Below are positions 6,717 through 13,407 of a stretch of 13,463 bases of DNA, in pieces. Below the pieces are notes generated by a model. The model saw nothing but the letters and a program-made list of their open reading frames with translations, searched no databases and had not been told where the DNA came from. Position 1 is the first letter of the stretch; each line of letters begins with the position of its first letter. Made by a program: the position numbers and the translations under genes. This DNA comes from an uncultured Collinsella sp. (GTDB taxonomy: Bacteria; Actinomycetota; Coriobacteriia; Coriobacteriales; Coriobacteriaceae): assembly GCA_902465015.1 (NCBI GenBank), contig CABQLK010000053.1, positions 1-13,463 on the forward strand, given 5' to 3'.

Positions 6717-9494
6717 ATGGCACAGGAATTCACTTTTACCGTTAACGGCATCGAGCGCACGACGACCCAAAACAAACCGCTGCTGCGCTACCTGCGCGAC
6801 GACCTGCATATCCATTCCGCCAAGGACGGCTGCTCCGAGGGCGCATGCGGTACCTGCACCATCCACGTGGACGGTGCGGCCGTCAAGGCCTGCGTGCTGA
6901 CCACCGCGCTTGCCGCCGGCCGCAACATCGTGACCGTCGAGGGCCTGCCCGAGGACGTGCGCGAGGCCTTCGTGTACGCCTTTGGCGCCGTGGGCGCCGT
7001 GCAGTGCGGCTTTTGCATCCCCGGCATGGTCATGGCGGGTGCGGCGCTCATCGCCGAGGACCCCGAGCCCACCGAGGAGCAGATCAAGTACGCCATCCGC
7101 GGTAACGTCTGCCGCTGCACCGGCTACAAAAAGATTATCGAGGGCATCTCGCTGGCCGCTGCGGTGCTCCGCGGCGAAAAGCAGATCGACGAGGACTTGG
7201 AACGCGGCGAAGACTACGGCGTGGGTAAGCGCGCCTTCCGTATCGACGTGCGCAAGAAGGTGCTCGGCGAGGGCAAGTACCCCGACGACATCGACGAGAT
7301 CGACCAGCCGGGCCTGACCTATGCTAGCGCCGTGCGCTCCAAGTATCCGCGCGCCCGTGTGCTCTCCATCGATACCTCCAAGGCCGAGGCCCTGCCCGGT
7401 GTGGTGGGCATCCTGCGCGCCGAGGACGTGCCGGTCAACCAGGTCGGCCACCTTATCCAGGACTGGGACGTCATGATCGCGGCGGGCGATATCACCCGCT
7501 GCGTGGGCGATGCCATCGTGCTGGTGGTTGCCGAGGACGAGGCGACGCTCGAGAAGGCCAAGAAGCTCGTAAAGATCGATTACGAGCCGCTGGAGCCCGT
7601 GCGTAACATTGCCGAGGCCAGGGCTGCCGACGCCCCGCGCCTGCACGACAGCTTCTTTGCCTTTGGCAACACGGTGGAGCTCGAGGACAACGTGTGCCAG
7701 AGCCGTCGCGTGACGCGCGGCGACGCCGCCAAGGCGCTGGCAGAAAGCGCGTTTACCGTGACGCAGCGCTTTACCACGCCCTTTACCGAGCATGCCTTCT
7801 TGGAGCCCGAGTGCGCCGTCGCCTTCCCGTACAAGAACGGCGTCAAGGTGCAGTCGACCGACCAGGGTGCCTACGACACGCGCAAAGAGTGCGCCCACAT
7901 GTTTGGCTGGGACAACGAACCCGAGCGTGTGGTCGTCGAGACCATGCTCGTGGGTGGCGGCTTTGGCGGCAAGGAGGACGTGTCCATCCAGCACCTGGCC
8001 GCGCTCGCCGCATACAAGTTCCAGCGTCCTGTGAAGTGCAAGCTCACACGTGCCGAGTCGCTCGCGTTCCATCCCAAGCGCCATGCCATGGACGGCACCT
8101 TTACGCTGGGCTGCGACGCCGAGGGTAACTTTACCGGTCTGGACTGCGAGATCAACTTTGACACCGGCGCCTACGCGTCGCTGTGCGGCCCGGTGCTCGA
8201 GCGCGCCTGCACGCATGCCGTCGGCCCCTACAAGTACCAGAACACCGACATTCGCGGCTTTGGCTACTACACCAACAACCCACCCGCCGGCGCGTACCGC
8301 GGCTTTGGCGTTTGCCAGTCCGAGTTTGCACTCGAGAGTCTGATCGACCTGCTGGCAGAGAAGGTCGGCCTGGATCCGTGGGAGATTCGCTTCCGGAACG
8401 CCATCGAGCCGGGCGAGGTATTGCCCAACGGCCAAATTGCCGACTGCTCCACGGCGCTGAAGGAGACGCTGCTCGAGGTCAAGGATGCCTACTACGCGCA
8501 TCCCGGACACGCCGGTATCGCCTGTGCCATGAAGAACGCTGGCGTGGGCGTTGGCCTGCCCGATGCCGGCCGCTGCAAGATTCGCGTCGAGAACGGCGTG
8601 GCCGTGGTCTATGCCGCTACGTCCGACATCGGCCAGGGCTGCAACACGGTCTTTTTGCAGGACGTTGCCGAGGCCTGCGGTCTGCCGCTGAGCTGCATTG
8701 CCAACGGCGAGTGTTCCACCGAGAACGCTCCCGACTCCGGCACCACGTCTGGTTCGCGTCAGACGGTCGTGACCGGCGAGGCCGTGCGCGGTGCCGCTTT
8801 CCTGCTGCGCGATGCCATGCTTGACATCGAGGCCGGCAAGCCCGCACCCGATACTCCCGTGAGCGCGCATGGCGACGGCGTCAAGATTGAGTACGACGAC
8901 GGTCGCGCCTATCAGCTGCGCACGCAGGAACTCGTCGCCGGCCAGGGTATGCATCCTCAGGATCCCGCGGCCGCCATCAAGGCGCTCGAGGGATGCGAGT
9001 TTGGCTACGTGTACCTGGAGCCGACCGACAAGCTGGGTGCGGATGTTCCCAATCCCAAGAGCCACATCTGCTACGGCTTTGCCACACATGTGGTCATTTT
9101 GGATGATGACGGTCGCGTGAGCGAGGTTTATGCCGCGCACGATTCCGGCAAGGTGGTCAACCCCATCTCCATCCAAGGTCAGATCGAAGGCGGCGTGCTC
9201 ATGGGTATGGGCTATGCGCTTACCGAGGACTGGCCGCTCAAGGACTGCGTACCCCAGGCAAGGTACGGTACGCTCGGGTTGTTCCGTGCGCCCGAGATTC
9301 CGGATATCCACGCCATCTACGTGGAGAAGGACGAGCTGCTGCCCGTGGCATACGGCGGCAAGGGCATCGGCGAGATCGCAACAATCCCCACGGCGCCCGC
9401 CGTACAGAACGCCTATCGCGCATTCGACGGCAAGCTGCGTCCGGATCTGCCCATGGTGGATACGCCCTACAGCCGCGTTCGCAACCGCGGGTAG
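6717..9494 (+). CDS. xdhD: XdhD-type molybdenum hydroxylase with fused [2Fe-2S] domain (urate/xanthine-active)
   Basis: Xanthine dehydrogenase-family enzyme of 925 residues (E. coli XdhD is about 956), predicted cytoplasmic. Residues 1-80 form a plant-type ferredoxin with C39, C44, C47 and C59; residues 85-155 form the second [2Fe-2S] domain with C97, C100, C132 and C134. From about 170 onward it is the molybdopterin-binding part: GGGFGGKE at 412-419, AYRGFG at 526-531, DIGQGCNT at 637-644 and the catalytic glutamate E886 in GKGIGE. There is no FAD domain, and no FAD-subunit gene (ygfM/xdhB type) is present in the window. SD GAAGGGA (6703-6709) supports ATG 6717. In gut anaerobes this enzyme belongs to the uric acid degradation cluster and to the family thought to use a non-selenocysteine selenium-containing cofactor; neither selenium use nor substrate can be proved from sequence. 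Plain hypoxanthine/xanthine oxidation is the alternative. Confidence 0.9.
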   Translation: MAQEFTFTVNGIERTTTQNKPLLRYLRDDLHIHSAKDGCSEGACGTCTIHVDGAAVKACVLTTALAAGRNIVTVEGLPEDVREAFVYAFGAVGAVQCGFCIPGMVMAGAALIAEDPEPTEEQIKYAIRGNVCRCTGYKKIIEGISLAAAVLRGEKQIDEDLERGEDYGVGKRAFRIDVRKKVLGEGKYPDDIDEIDQPGLTYASAVRSKYPRARVLSIDTSKAEALPGVVGILRAEDVPVNQVGHLIQDWDVMIAAGDITRCVGDAIVLVVAEDEATLEKAKKLVKIDYEPLEPVRNIAEARAADAPRLHDSFFAFGNTVELEDNVCQSRRVTRGDAAKALAESAFTVTQRFTTPFTEHAFLEPECAVAFPYKNGVKVQSTDQGAYDTRKECAHMFGWDNEPERVVVETMLVGGGFGGKEDVSIQHLAALAAYKFQRPVKCKLTRAESLAFHPKRHAMDGTFTLGCDAEGNFTGLDCEINFDTGAYASLCGPVLERACTHAVGPYKYQNTDIRGFGYYTNNPPAGAYRGFGVCQSEFALESLIDLLAEKVGLDPWEIRFRNAIEPGEVLPNGQIADCSTALKETLLEVKDAYYAHPGHAGIACAMKNAGVGVGLPDAGRCKIRVENGVAVVYAATSDIGQGCNTVFLQDVAEACGLPLSCIANGECSTENAPDSGTTSGSRQTVVTGEAVRGAAFLLRDAMLDIEAGKPAPDTPVSAHGDGVKIEYDDGRAYQLRTQELVAGQGMHPQDPAAAIKALEGCEFGYVYLEPTDKLGADVPNPKSHICYGFATHVVILDDDGRVSEVYAAHDSGKVVNPISIQGQIEGGVLMGMGYALTEDWPLKDCVPQARYGTLGLFRAPEIPDIHAIYVEKDELLPVAYGGKGIGEIATIPTAPAVQNAYRAFDGKLRPDLPMVDTPYSRVRNRG

Positions 9495-9500
9495 GGTAGG

Positions 9501-9534
9501 GCGCGGACAGCCATTGCTGATGGGCTGTTCGCGC
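9501..9534 (+). other. Hairpin just after xdhD
   Basis: GCGCGGACAGCC (9501-9512) pairs with GGCTGTTCGCGC (9523-9534), one G-T wobble, loop 10 nt, six bases after the xdhD stop. It has no following T-tract and may protect the 3' end or assist the terminator 30 bp downstream. Confidence 0.6.
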
Positions 9535-9563
9535 TCAATATCAACTGCATATGCTGCGCCTTT

Positions 9564-9600
9564 GGCCCCCGGCTCCATCGCGAGCCGGGGCCTTTTGTTT
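9564..9600 (+). terminator. Intrinsic terminator of the purine operon
   Basis: GGCCCCCGGCTC (9564-9575) pairs with GAGCCGGGGCC (9582-9592) with one bulged C and a 6-nt loop, followed directly by TTTTGTTT (9593-9600). This is a classic rho-independent terminator and marks the end of the permease-xdhD unit. Confidence 0.9.
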
Positions 9601-9617
9601 GGAGCGCCTCCGCATGC

Positions 9618-9972
9618 GGAAACTGTGTCCCGGATTTGGCGCTCAGAATGGGATGCGCTTTCCTTTTGAGCCTCTAGCGGAAAGCGTGTCCCGGAATTTG
9701 GCTCCAGAGTGGGATGCACTTTCCGTTAACCGCTCACTTGGAAAGCGCATCCCAGTTTGAGTGTTTATTCCGGGATGCGGTTTCCGCTGAAGGACTCAAC
9801 CGGAAAGCCTGTCCAGCTCTGAGACGGGATTCCGGGACACGCTTTCCGCTAGGCCCGCCATCCGGAAAGTGCATCCCGTTTTGAGCGTCCAGGCTAGGAC
9901 GCGCTTTCCGTTGGCGTGGTCGTTGGGAAAACGCGGCCCAAATAGGGGGGTGCGATCCGGCGATGCGCGGCC
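9618..9972 (+). repeat. Repeat array A: five 46-bp palindromic units plus one decayed unit, period 61-62 bp
   Basis: Units start at 9618, 9679, 9740, 9802 and 9864, and each spans exactly 46 bp: a 14-bp left arm such as GGAAAGCGTGTCCC (9679-9692), an 18-bp loop and an inverted right arm such as GGGATGCACTTTCC (9711-9724). Linkers are 15-16 bp. A sixth, decayed unit follows in phase: left arm GGAAAACGCGGCCC at 9926-9939 and right arm remnant GGCGATGCGCGGCC at about 9959-9972. The ends GGAAA and TCCC are almost invariant while the central bases vary between purine-pyrimidine steps. The array fills most of the 487-bp gene-free gap between xdhD and the minus-strand gene. Because 62 is not a multiple of 3, reading frames crossing it are not coding. 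Confidence 0.93.
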
Positions 9973-9981
9973 TAGCAGCTC

Positions 9982-10980
9982 CTACAGCTCCACGTCGTTG
10001 AGCCACGTCGGCAGCGCGGTCTGCCGGATGCCTGCCGTCTGCAGCTTTTTGGCGAGCATTCCTGCCGAGCGGACCTCGTTTATGGTAAAGCGCAGCAGAG
10101 GATGACCGTAGAGCGATAGGTGCGCCTCGCGCTGTCGTTCGGCAACGAGCGCCTCGGCGGTGGTGCGTCCGGCCAACATGGTCTGGTCGGTATATTTGAT
10201 GAGCCCGTCGAGCTCGCCCAGCGTGAGTTCCCGCGCCTGGCGCTCCCAGGCAAAGTCCGTTCGCATAGTCTCGGTCGAATCGAAGGGGTCCGTCAGCTCG
10301 TATTGCAGTTGGTCGGGTGCGAAGCCGGTCTCGATCATGACGGCGCGGGCGACTGATTCTCCACCGCTCTCGGCGCGGGCGTCGGCATATCGAAGCGTTG
10401 TGAGGGCGGTGCGAATCGCGCGACCATTGCGGGCAGTCGCTCGTTGCTCAACGGCCTCCATCAGCTGTTCCGACGCAAGGCCGAGCTTTGAGATCGCCGA
10501 ATCGGCAATGGGCATGCCGTCGGCAAAACCAGTTTGCAGCAGGCAATCTGTGGCCGTTTGGATGGGCGGCGTTACCGATATGCTGGCTCTGCGTATTGCT
10601 CCGGCCGGCTCAATCTGGTGTCGCTGAATATGTGCGCCCGGACGAGCCGACGGCTTTGTCGAGCTGCAAACATGCACGACGTTCAGGTGTCGCCACGAGA
10701 CCTCGAGCCCCAGCAGGCAAGCTGCCGAAAACGAGCAGAACGTCCAATCGGGATGGATGATCGCAAGGGCGCGGAGGATTTCGCAATGGCGTTGCGCTCG
10801 GTTGAGTTCATCCCAGCGCGTTTTTCGCGCAAACAACCCCGGCATGGGCGAGACAACCGTGCCGCTGGTGCGCCGAAGGAGCGCTTTTCGGATCGCCGTG
10901 CTCGGGGGAATCAGGCAGCGCCCCTCTTGTTCGGCTTGAGTGAGCAGTTGGTCGATGAGCTGGTCATTGCAATGGGTCAT
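9982..10980 (-). CDS. AbiEi-like / DUF559-like protein with PD-(D/E)XK-type C-terminal domain
   Basis: Protein of 332 residues. The N-terminal part (about 1-160) has the layout of AbiEi-type antitoxin-like proteins, with an early region containing the SPMPGLFARK strand, where such proteins read 'R(G)Y(Y)', then a HPDWTFCSFSAACLLGL segment typical of the family. The C-terminal part resembles a compact nuclease fold: E208 in SGGES, D242 in RTDFAW, then E256, D258 and K262 in GELDGLIKY, and a final AERQREAHL...LLRFT helix-strand. This order is seen in actinobacterial proteins annotated as AbiEi/DUF559; catalytic activity is not shown. Start at 10980 is supported by AAAAGGAGG (10990-10998, minus strand). 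No AbiEii-type toxin gene lies beside it, so a toxin-antitoxin role is not supported locally. Repeat arrays A and B flank it. Confidence 0.75.
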   Translation of the reverse strand: MTHCNDQLIDQLLTQAEQEGRCLIPPSTAIRKALLRRTSGTVVSPMPGLFARKTRWDELNRAQRHCEILRALAIIHPDWTFCSFSAACLLGLEVSWRHLNVVHVCSSTKPSARPGAHIQRHQIEPAGAIRRASISVTPPIQTATDCLLQTGFADGMPIADSAISKLGLASEQLMEAVEQRATARNGRAIRTALTTLRYADARAESGGESVARAVMIETGFAPDQLQYELTDPFDSTETMRTDFAWERQARELTLGELDGLIKYTDQTMLAGRTTAEALVAERQREAHLSLYGHPLLRFTINEVRSAGMLAKKLQTAGIRQTALPTWLNDVEL

Positions 10981-11035
10981 GAGCTACCGCCTCCTTTTGG
11001 GTAGCAAAAACGTATCAGCTGGAACTTGCCGCTCA

Positions 11036-11089
11036 GCTGACCAAAAGCTGACCAAAATCTAACCATGCAGGTAGATGACCTGCTTTTGG
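11036..11089. promoter_or_regulatory. Possible operator: tandem 11-bp repeats and an inverted repeat upstream of the AbiEi-like gene
   Basis: GCTGACCAAAA occurs twice in direct succession (11036-11046, 11047-11057), with a weak third copy in phase (11058-11068). GCAGGT (11067-11072) pairs with ACCTGC (11078-11083) across 5 nt, and CCAAAAGC (11041-11048) has an inverse GCTTTTGG at 11082-11089. The spacing of one helical turn and the location 55-110 bp upstream of the minus-strand start suggest a regulator-binding site. No confident -35/-10 pair was found. The rest of 10981-11277 is lower in GC than the neighbouring genes and shows no gene that I can support. Confidence 0.35.
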
Positions 11090-11277
11090 CGACATATTTC
11101 TTGTTTGAATCGTTGGGCGGTAATCGGCGACCGTGAACGGTAGCTGGATATGAAGTCTTGGTAAGTTTCGGGACGTGTACTTTTTGAAAAAAGAGCATTC
11201 TATCTGCTGTTTTGTGTTTCTGGATCGCATATTTGAAGGTATGTGATAAGGGCGGCGGACTGTCGCCTTGTATCTGC

Positions 11278-11415
11278 GGAAATTGTGACCCGGAATTGCC
11301 ACTCGGAATGGGACGTGCTTTCCGGATCGCCCTTCAAGCGGAAACTACGGCCCAGTTTTTGGCTCCAGAACGGGATACATTTTCCGGAACGGTCCACGTG
11401 CGGCGGTGTATCGCC
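11278..11415 (+). repeat. Repeat array B: two 46-bp palindromic units plus a possible decayed arm
   Basis: Unit one spans 11278-11323 (arms GGAAATTGTGACCC and GGGACGTGCTTTCC); unit two spans 11340-11385 (arms GGAAACTACGGCCC and GGGATACATTTTCC). The period is 62 bp, with the same 14-18-14 geometry and orientation as array A. A weak in-phase match to a left arm, GGCGGTGTATCGCC, lies at 11402-11415, after which the pattern stops short of the palindromic promoter at 11440. Confidence 0.88.
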
Positions 11416-11439
11416 CCTTTTCGTGCGCCGCTTGTCGAA

Positions 11440-11495
11440 TTACGTTATAGCTAGCTATATTATAGGAAGGTATAATATAGCTAGCTATAACGTAA
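11440..11495. promoter_or_regulatory. Perfect 25-bp inverted repeat overlapping the ATPase promoter
   Basis: Bases 11440-11464 are the exact reverse complement of 11471-11495, separated by GGAAGG (11465-11470). Each arm contains a self-palindrome TATAGCTAGCTATA (11446-11459 and 11476-11489). A perfect TATAAT lies at 11471-11476, and a second candidate pairs TTGTCG (11432-11437) with TATATT (11456-11461) at 18-bp spacing. The site is strongly AT-rich in a GC-rich setting and ends 15 bp before the ATPase start. The SD AAGGAAGGA (11495-11503) follows directly. An operator for an autoregulator or partner regulator is the simplest reading; cruciform formation is possible. Confidence 0.7.
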
Positions 11496-11510
11496 AGGAA
11501 GGATGGCCCT

Positions 11511-12890
11511 ATGTTTATCGGAAGAACAGCGGAAATGTCCGAGCTCAATCGACTGTATGGCACGGACTCCTTTGAGATGCCTGTGATTTACGGCCGCCGT
11601 CGCGTGGGTAAAACGCGCCTTATCACAGAGTTCATCCAAGGCAAGAAGGCTATTTACTTTCAAGCTCGTCGTACCAATGCGGAGGCAAACCTGCACGGCT
11701 TTAGCCAGGCGATACTTGCAGGCTCGGTTGGTGCTGCAGGCGTGTCGTTTCGTAGTTTTGACGAAGCGTTCGATGCATTGGCCACCATGGCTCGCACGGA
11801 ACGTTTGGTTGTCGTGATTGACGAGTATCCCTATCTCGCCCAATCGAATCCCGAGATCAGCTCGTTGCTGCAAGACAAGATCGATCACCTGTACAAAGAG
11901 ACTAGGCTCATGCTGATTCTATGCGGCTCGTCTCTTTCGTTTATGGAGGAACAGGTGTTGGGCTACGAGAGTCCACTATACGGTAGGCGTACGGCCCAGT
12001 TTAAGATCATGCCGCTCGATTTTACGACGACCCTCGGCCTGTGGCATGGCATGGGTCGCGAAGACGCTGCGGTTTGCTATGGCATGACAGGCGGCATTCC
12101 TGCATATATCGAGAAAGTCGATCCTGCCGTATCGCTCAAGGACAACATCAAACGTCTTTTTCTTACTCCTACGGGCTATCTCTTTGAGGAGCCGAGTAAC
12201 CTGCTATTGCAAGAGTGCCGCAATCCCGAGCAATATGATGCGATCGTGCAAGCAATTGCTCAGGGGCGCTCGAAGATCTCGGAGATTGCGAGCTCTACGG
12301 GAATCCCTGCGAGCAACGTAAAGAGCTATGTGGATAAGCTGGCGTCGCTTGGGATTGTCGAGCGCGAGCTGCCCCTAAACGAGACGAGCAATAAGCGAGC
12401 CGTGTATCTGCTGAGCGACCAGATGTTTAGGTTCTGGTACAAGTTTGTGCCGCAGAACATTGGGCTGATTCAAAACGATATGGCCGAGATGGCGTATAAG
12501 CGCATTGAGCCGCACGTGTCGGATTACATGGGTACGGTCTTTGAGCTTATATGCAGGCAATACGTGTACGAACTTGCGCGGGCGGGCCAGCTCGATGTGG
12601 TTCCGGCGAGCGTCGGGCGCTGGTGGGGGACGGATAATCGCACGCATACGCAGGAAGAAATCGACTTGATTGTTGACGATGGCGAGGGCGCTGCGCTGTT
12701 TGCGGAGTGCAAATGGCGCAATGAACCGGTAGGCGAGGATGTTTTGGAAAAGCTCGTGTACCGAAGCGAGCTCTTTAGACGTCAACGAAAAAGCTATGCG
12801 CTTTTCTCAAAAAGCGGCTTTACGCAGGGATGTCGGGATGCCGCGGAGAGTAGGGGAGACGTCAAGCTGATCTCGTTTGCCGAGATGTGA
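11511..12890 (+). CDS. Archaeal-type AAA ATPase with C-terminal DUF234 domain
   Basis: Predicted cytoplasmic P-loop ATPase of 459 residues, the usual length for this family. It starts with the typical FIGRTAEMSEL. Walker A is GRRRVGKT (28-35), Walker B VVVIDE (100-105), the sensor strand LILCGSS (135-141) and a likely arginine-finger region YGRRTAQF (157-164). A winged-helix-like stretch lies around 240-300 (ISEIASSTGIPASNVKSYVD). The C-terminal DUF234 part carries a PD-(D/E)XK-like set: E383 and D385 in EEIDLIV, then E399-C-K401-W. Function in this family is mostly unknown; defence, DNA processing or regulatory roles have been suggested for relatives. Start at 11511 is supported by AAGGAAGGA. 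It stands alone, with repeat arrays B and C on either side and a palindromic promoter. It could also be a remnant of a mobile accessory cassette. Confidence 0.85.
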   Translation: MFIGRTAEMSELNRLYGTDSFEMPVIYGRRRVGKTRLITEFIQGKKAIYFQARRTNAEANLHGFSQAILAGSVGAAGVSFRSFDEAFDALATMARTERLVVVIDEYPYLAQSNPEISSLLQDKIDHLYKETRLMLILCGSSLSFMEEQVLGYESPLYGRRTAQFKIMPLDFTTTLGLWHGMGREDAAVCYGMTGGIPAYIEKVDPAVSLKDNIKRLFLTPTGYLFEEPSNLLLQECRNPEQYDAIVQAIAQGRSKISEIASSTGIPASNVKSYVDKLASLGIVERELPLNETSNKRAVYLLSDQMFRFWYKFVPQNIGLIQNDMAEMAYKRIEPHVSDYMGTVFELICRQYVYELARAGQLDVVPASVGRWWGTDNRTHTQEEIDLIVDDGEGAALFAECKWRNEPVGEDVLEKLVYRSELFRRQRKSYALFSKSGFTQGCRDAAESRGDVKLISFAEM

Positions 12891-12900
12891 GGGCGGGGAT

Positions 12901-13236
12901 AATGAAGCGCGTCCTGATTTGATGCTGGGAATGGGATGTGCTTTCCTTTTGCGACCTTTGGCGGAAAGTGCGTTCCAGATTTCGGCTTCAGAATGGGATG
13001 CCGTTTCCGGATCGGCCCTCAGGCGGAAACTACGACCCGGAATTCGGCTCCAAAACGGGATGCGCTTTCCCGGTGGCATCTCTAGCGGAAACTGCATCCC
13101 GGAATGAGCTCTCGGAACGGGACACGCTTTCCCATCGGGGCTTCAAACGGAAACCGTGTCCCGGAATCGAGCCTCAGGGTGGGACGCATTTTCCGGTAGA
13201 GGCCTGGGACGGAAGGCGTGTCCCAGAATCCGGCTA
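12901..13236 (+). repeat. Repeat array C: five 46-bp palindromic units plus a truncated sixth, period 62 bp
   Basis: Units start at 12901 (left arm decayed, right arm GGGATGTGCTTTCC at 12933-12946), 12963, 13025, 13087 and 13149, each 46 bp and exactly 62 bp apart. A sixth left arm GGAAGGCGTGTCCC at 13211-13224 is followed by loop-like sequence to about 13236, where similarity stops in mid-unit. Loop sequences share a consensus near GGAATTYGGCTCCAGAAT with arrays A and B, so the three arrays are one family. The array begins ten bases after the ATPase stop and takes the place where a terminator would be expected; no T-tract terminator was seen. Confidence 0.93.
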
Positions 13237-13294
13237 ATCCGATGGCCAGGTGGTTGAGCGAGCGGGCTCCGAGGCTCCATTACTGAAAATTCAT

Positions 13295-13323
13295 TTGTTA
13301 AACCTGGCAACCGTGGGTAGAAT
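13295..13323 (+). promoter_or_regulatory. Putative sigma-70 promoter at right end
   Basis: TTGTTA (13295-13300) and TAGAAT (13318-13323) are separated by exactly 17 bp; the -10 matches consensus in five of six bases. The gene it drives is beyond the window. Confidence 0.55.
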
Positions 13324-13330
13324 AAAGTCG

Positions 13331-13407
13331 ACGGCAGCCCAAGGGTGATAGCTGGGCAGCGCCGTTGCTTTGATCAAGGGGTCAATGCCTTAACGGCGTC
13401 GACCCCT
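13331..13407 (+). other. Structured leader or small RNA downstream of the right-end promoter
   Basis: Two hairpins follow the promoter. The first pairs ACGGC (13331-13335) with GCCGT (13361-13365) and, inside it, GCCCA (13337-13341) with TGGGC (13353-13357). The second pairs AGGGGTC (13377-13383) with GACCCCT (13401-13407), with GCC/GGC (13387-13389 and 13395-13397) pairing inside its loop. No T-tract follows before the window ends and no known riboswitch class is recognised. It could be a 5' leader with regulatory function or the start of a small RNA. Confidence 0.4.

Noticed and set aside
6189..9719. Very long open frame on the minus strand opposite the ferredoxin and xdhD genes
   Set aside because: It is antisense to two genes with clear conserved motifs. 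The composition (rich in Ala, Gly, His, Val, Leu) is the typical shadow of GC-biased codons, and it runs into the repeat array.
9618..13236. CRISPR arrays
   Set aside because: The repeated part is a degenerate palindrome with two inverted arms, and the intervening loops and linkers are themselves related between units. There are no unique spacers and no cas genes.
12877..13237. Short open frames over array C (and similar ones over arrays A and B)
   Set aside because: They are made of the repeat. The 62-bp period shifts frame at each unit, so no protein sequence is conserved.
13342..13365. Resemblance of AAGGGTGATAGC to the T-box motif
   Set aside because: The rest of the T-box consensus (GGTACCGCG part, specifier stem) is missing.
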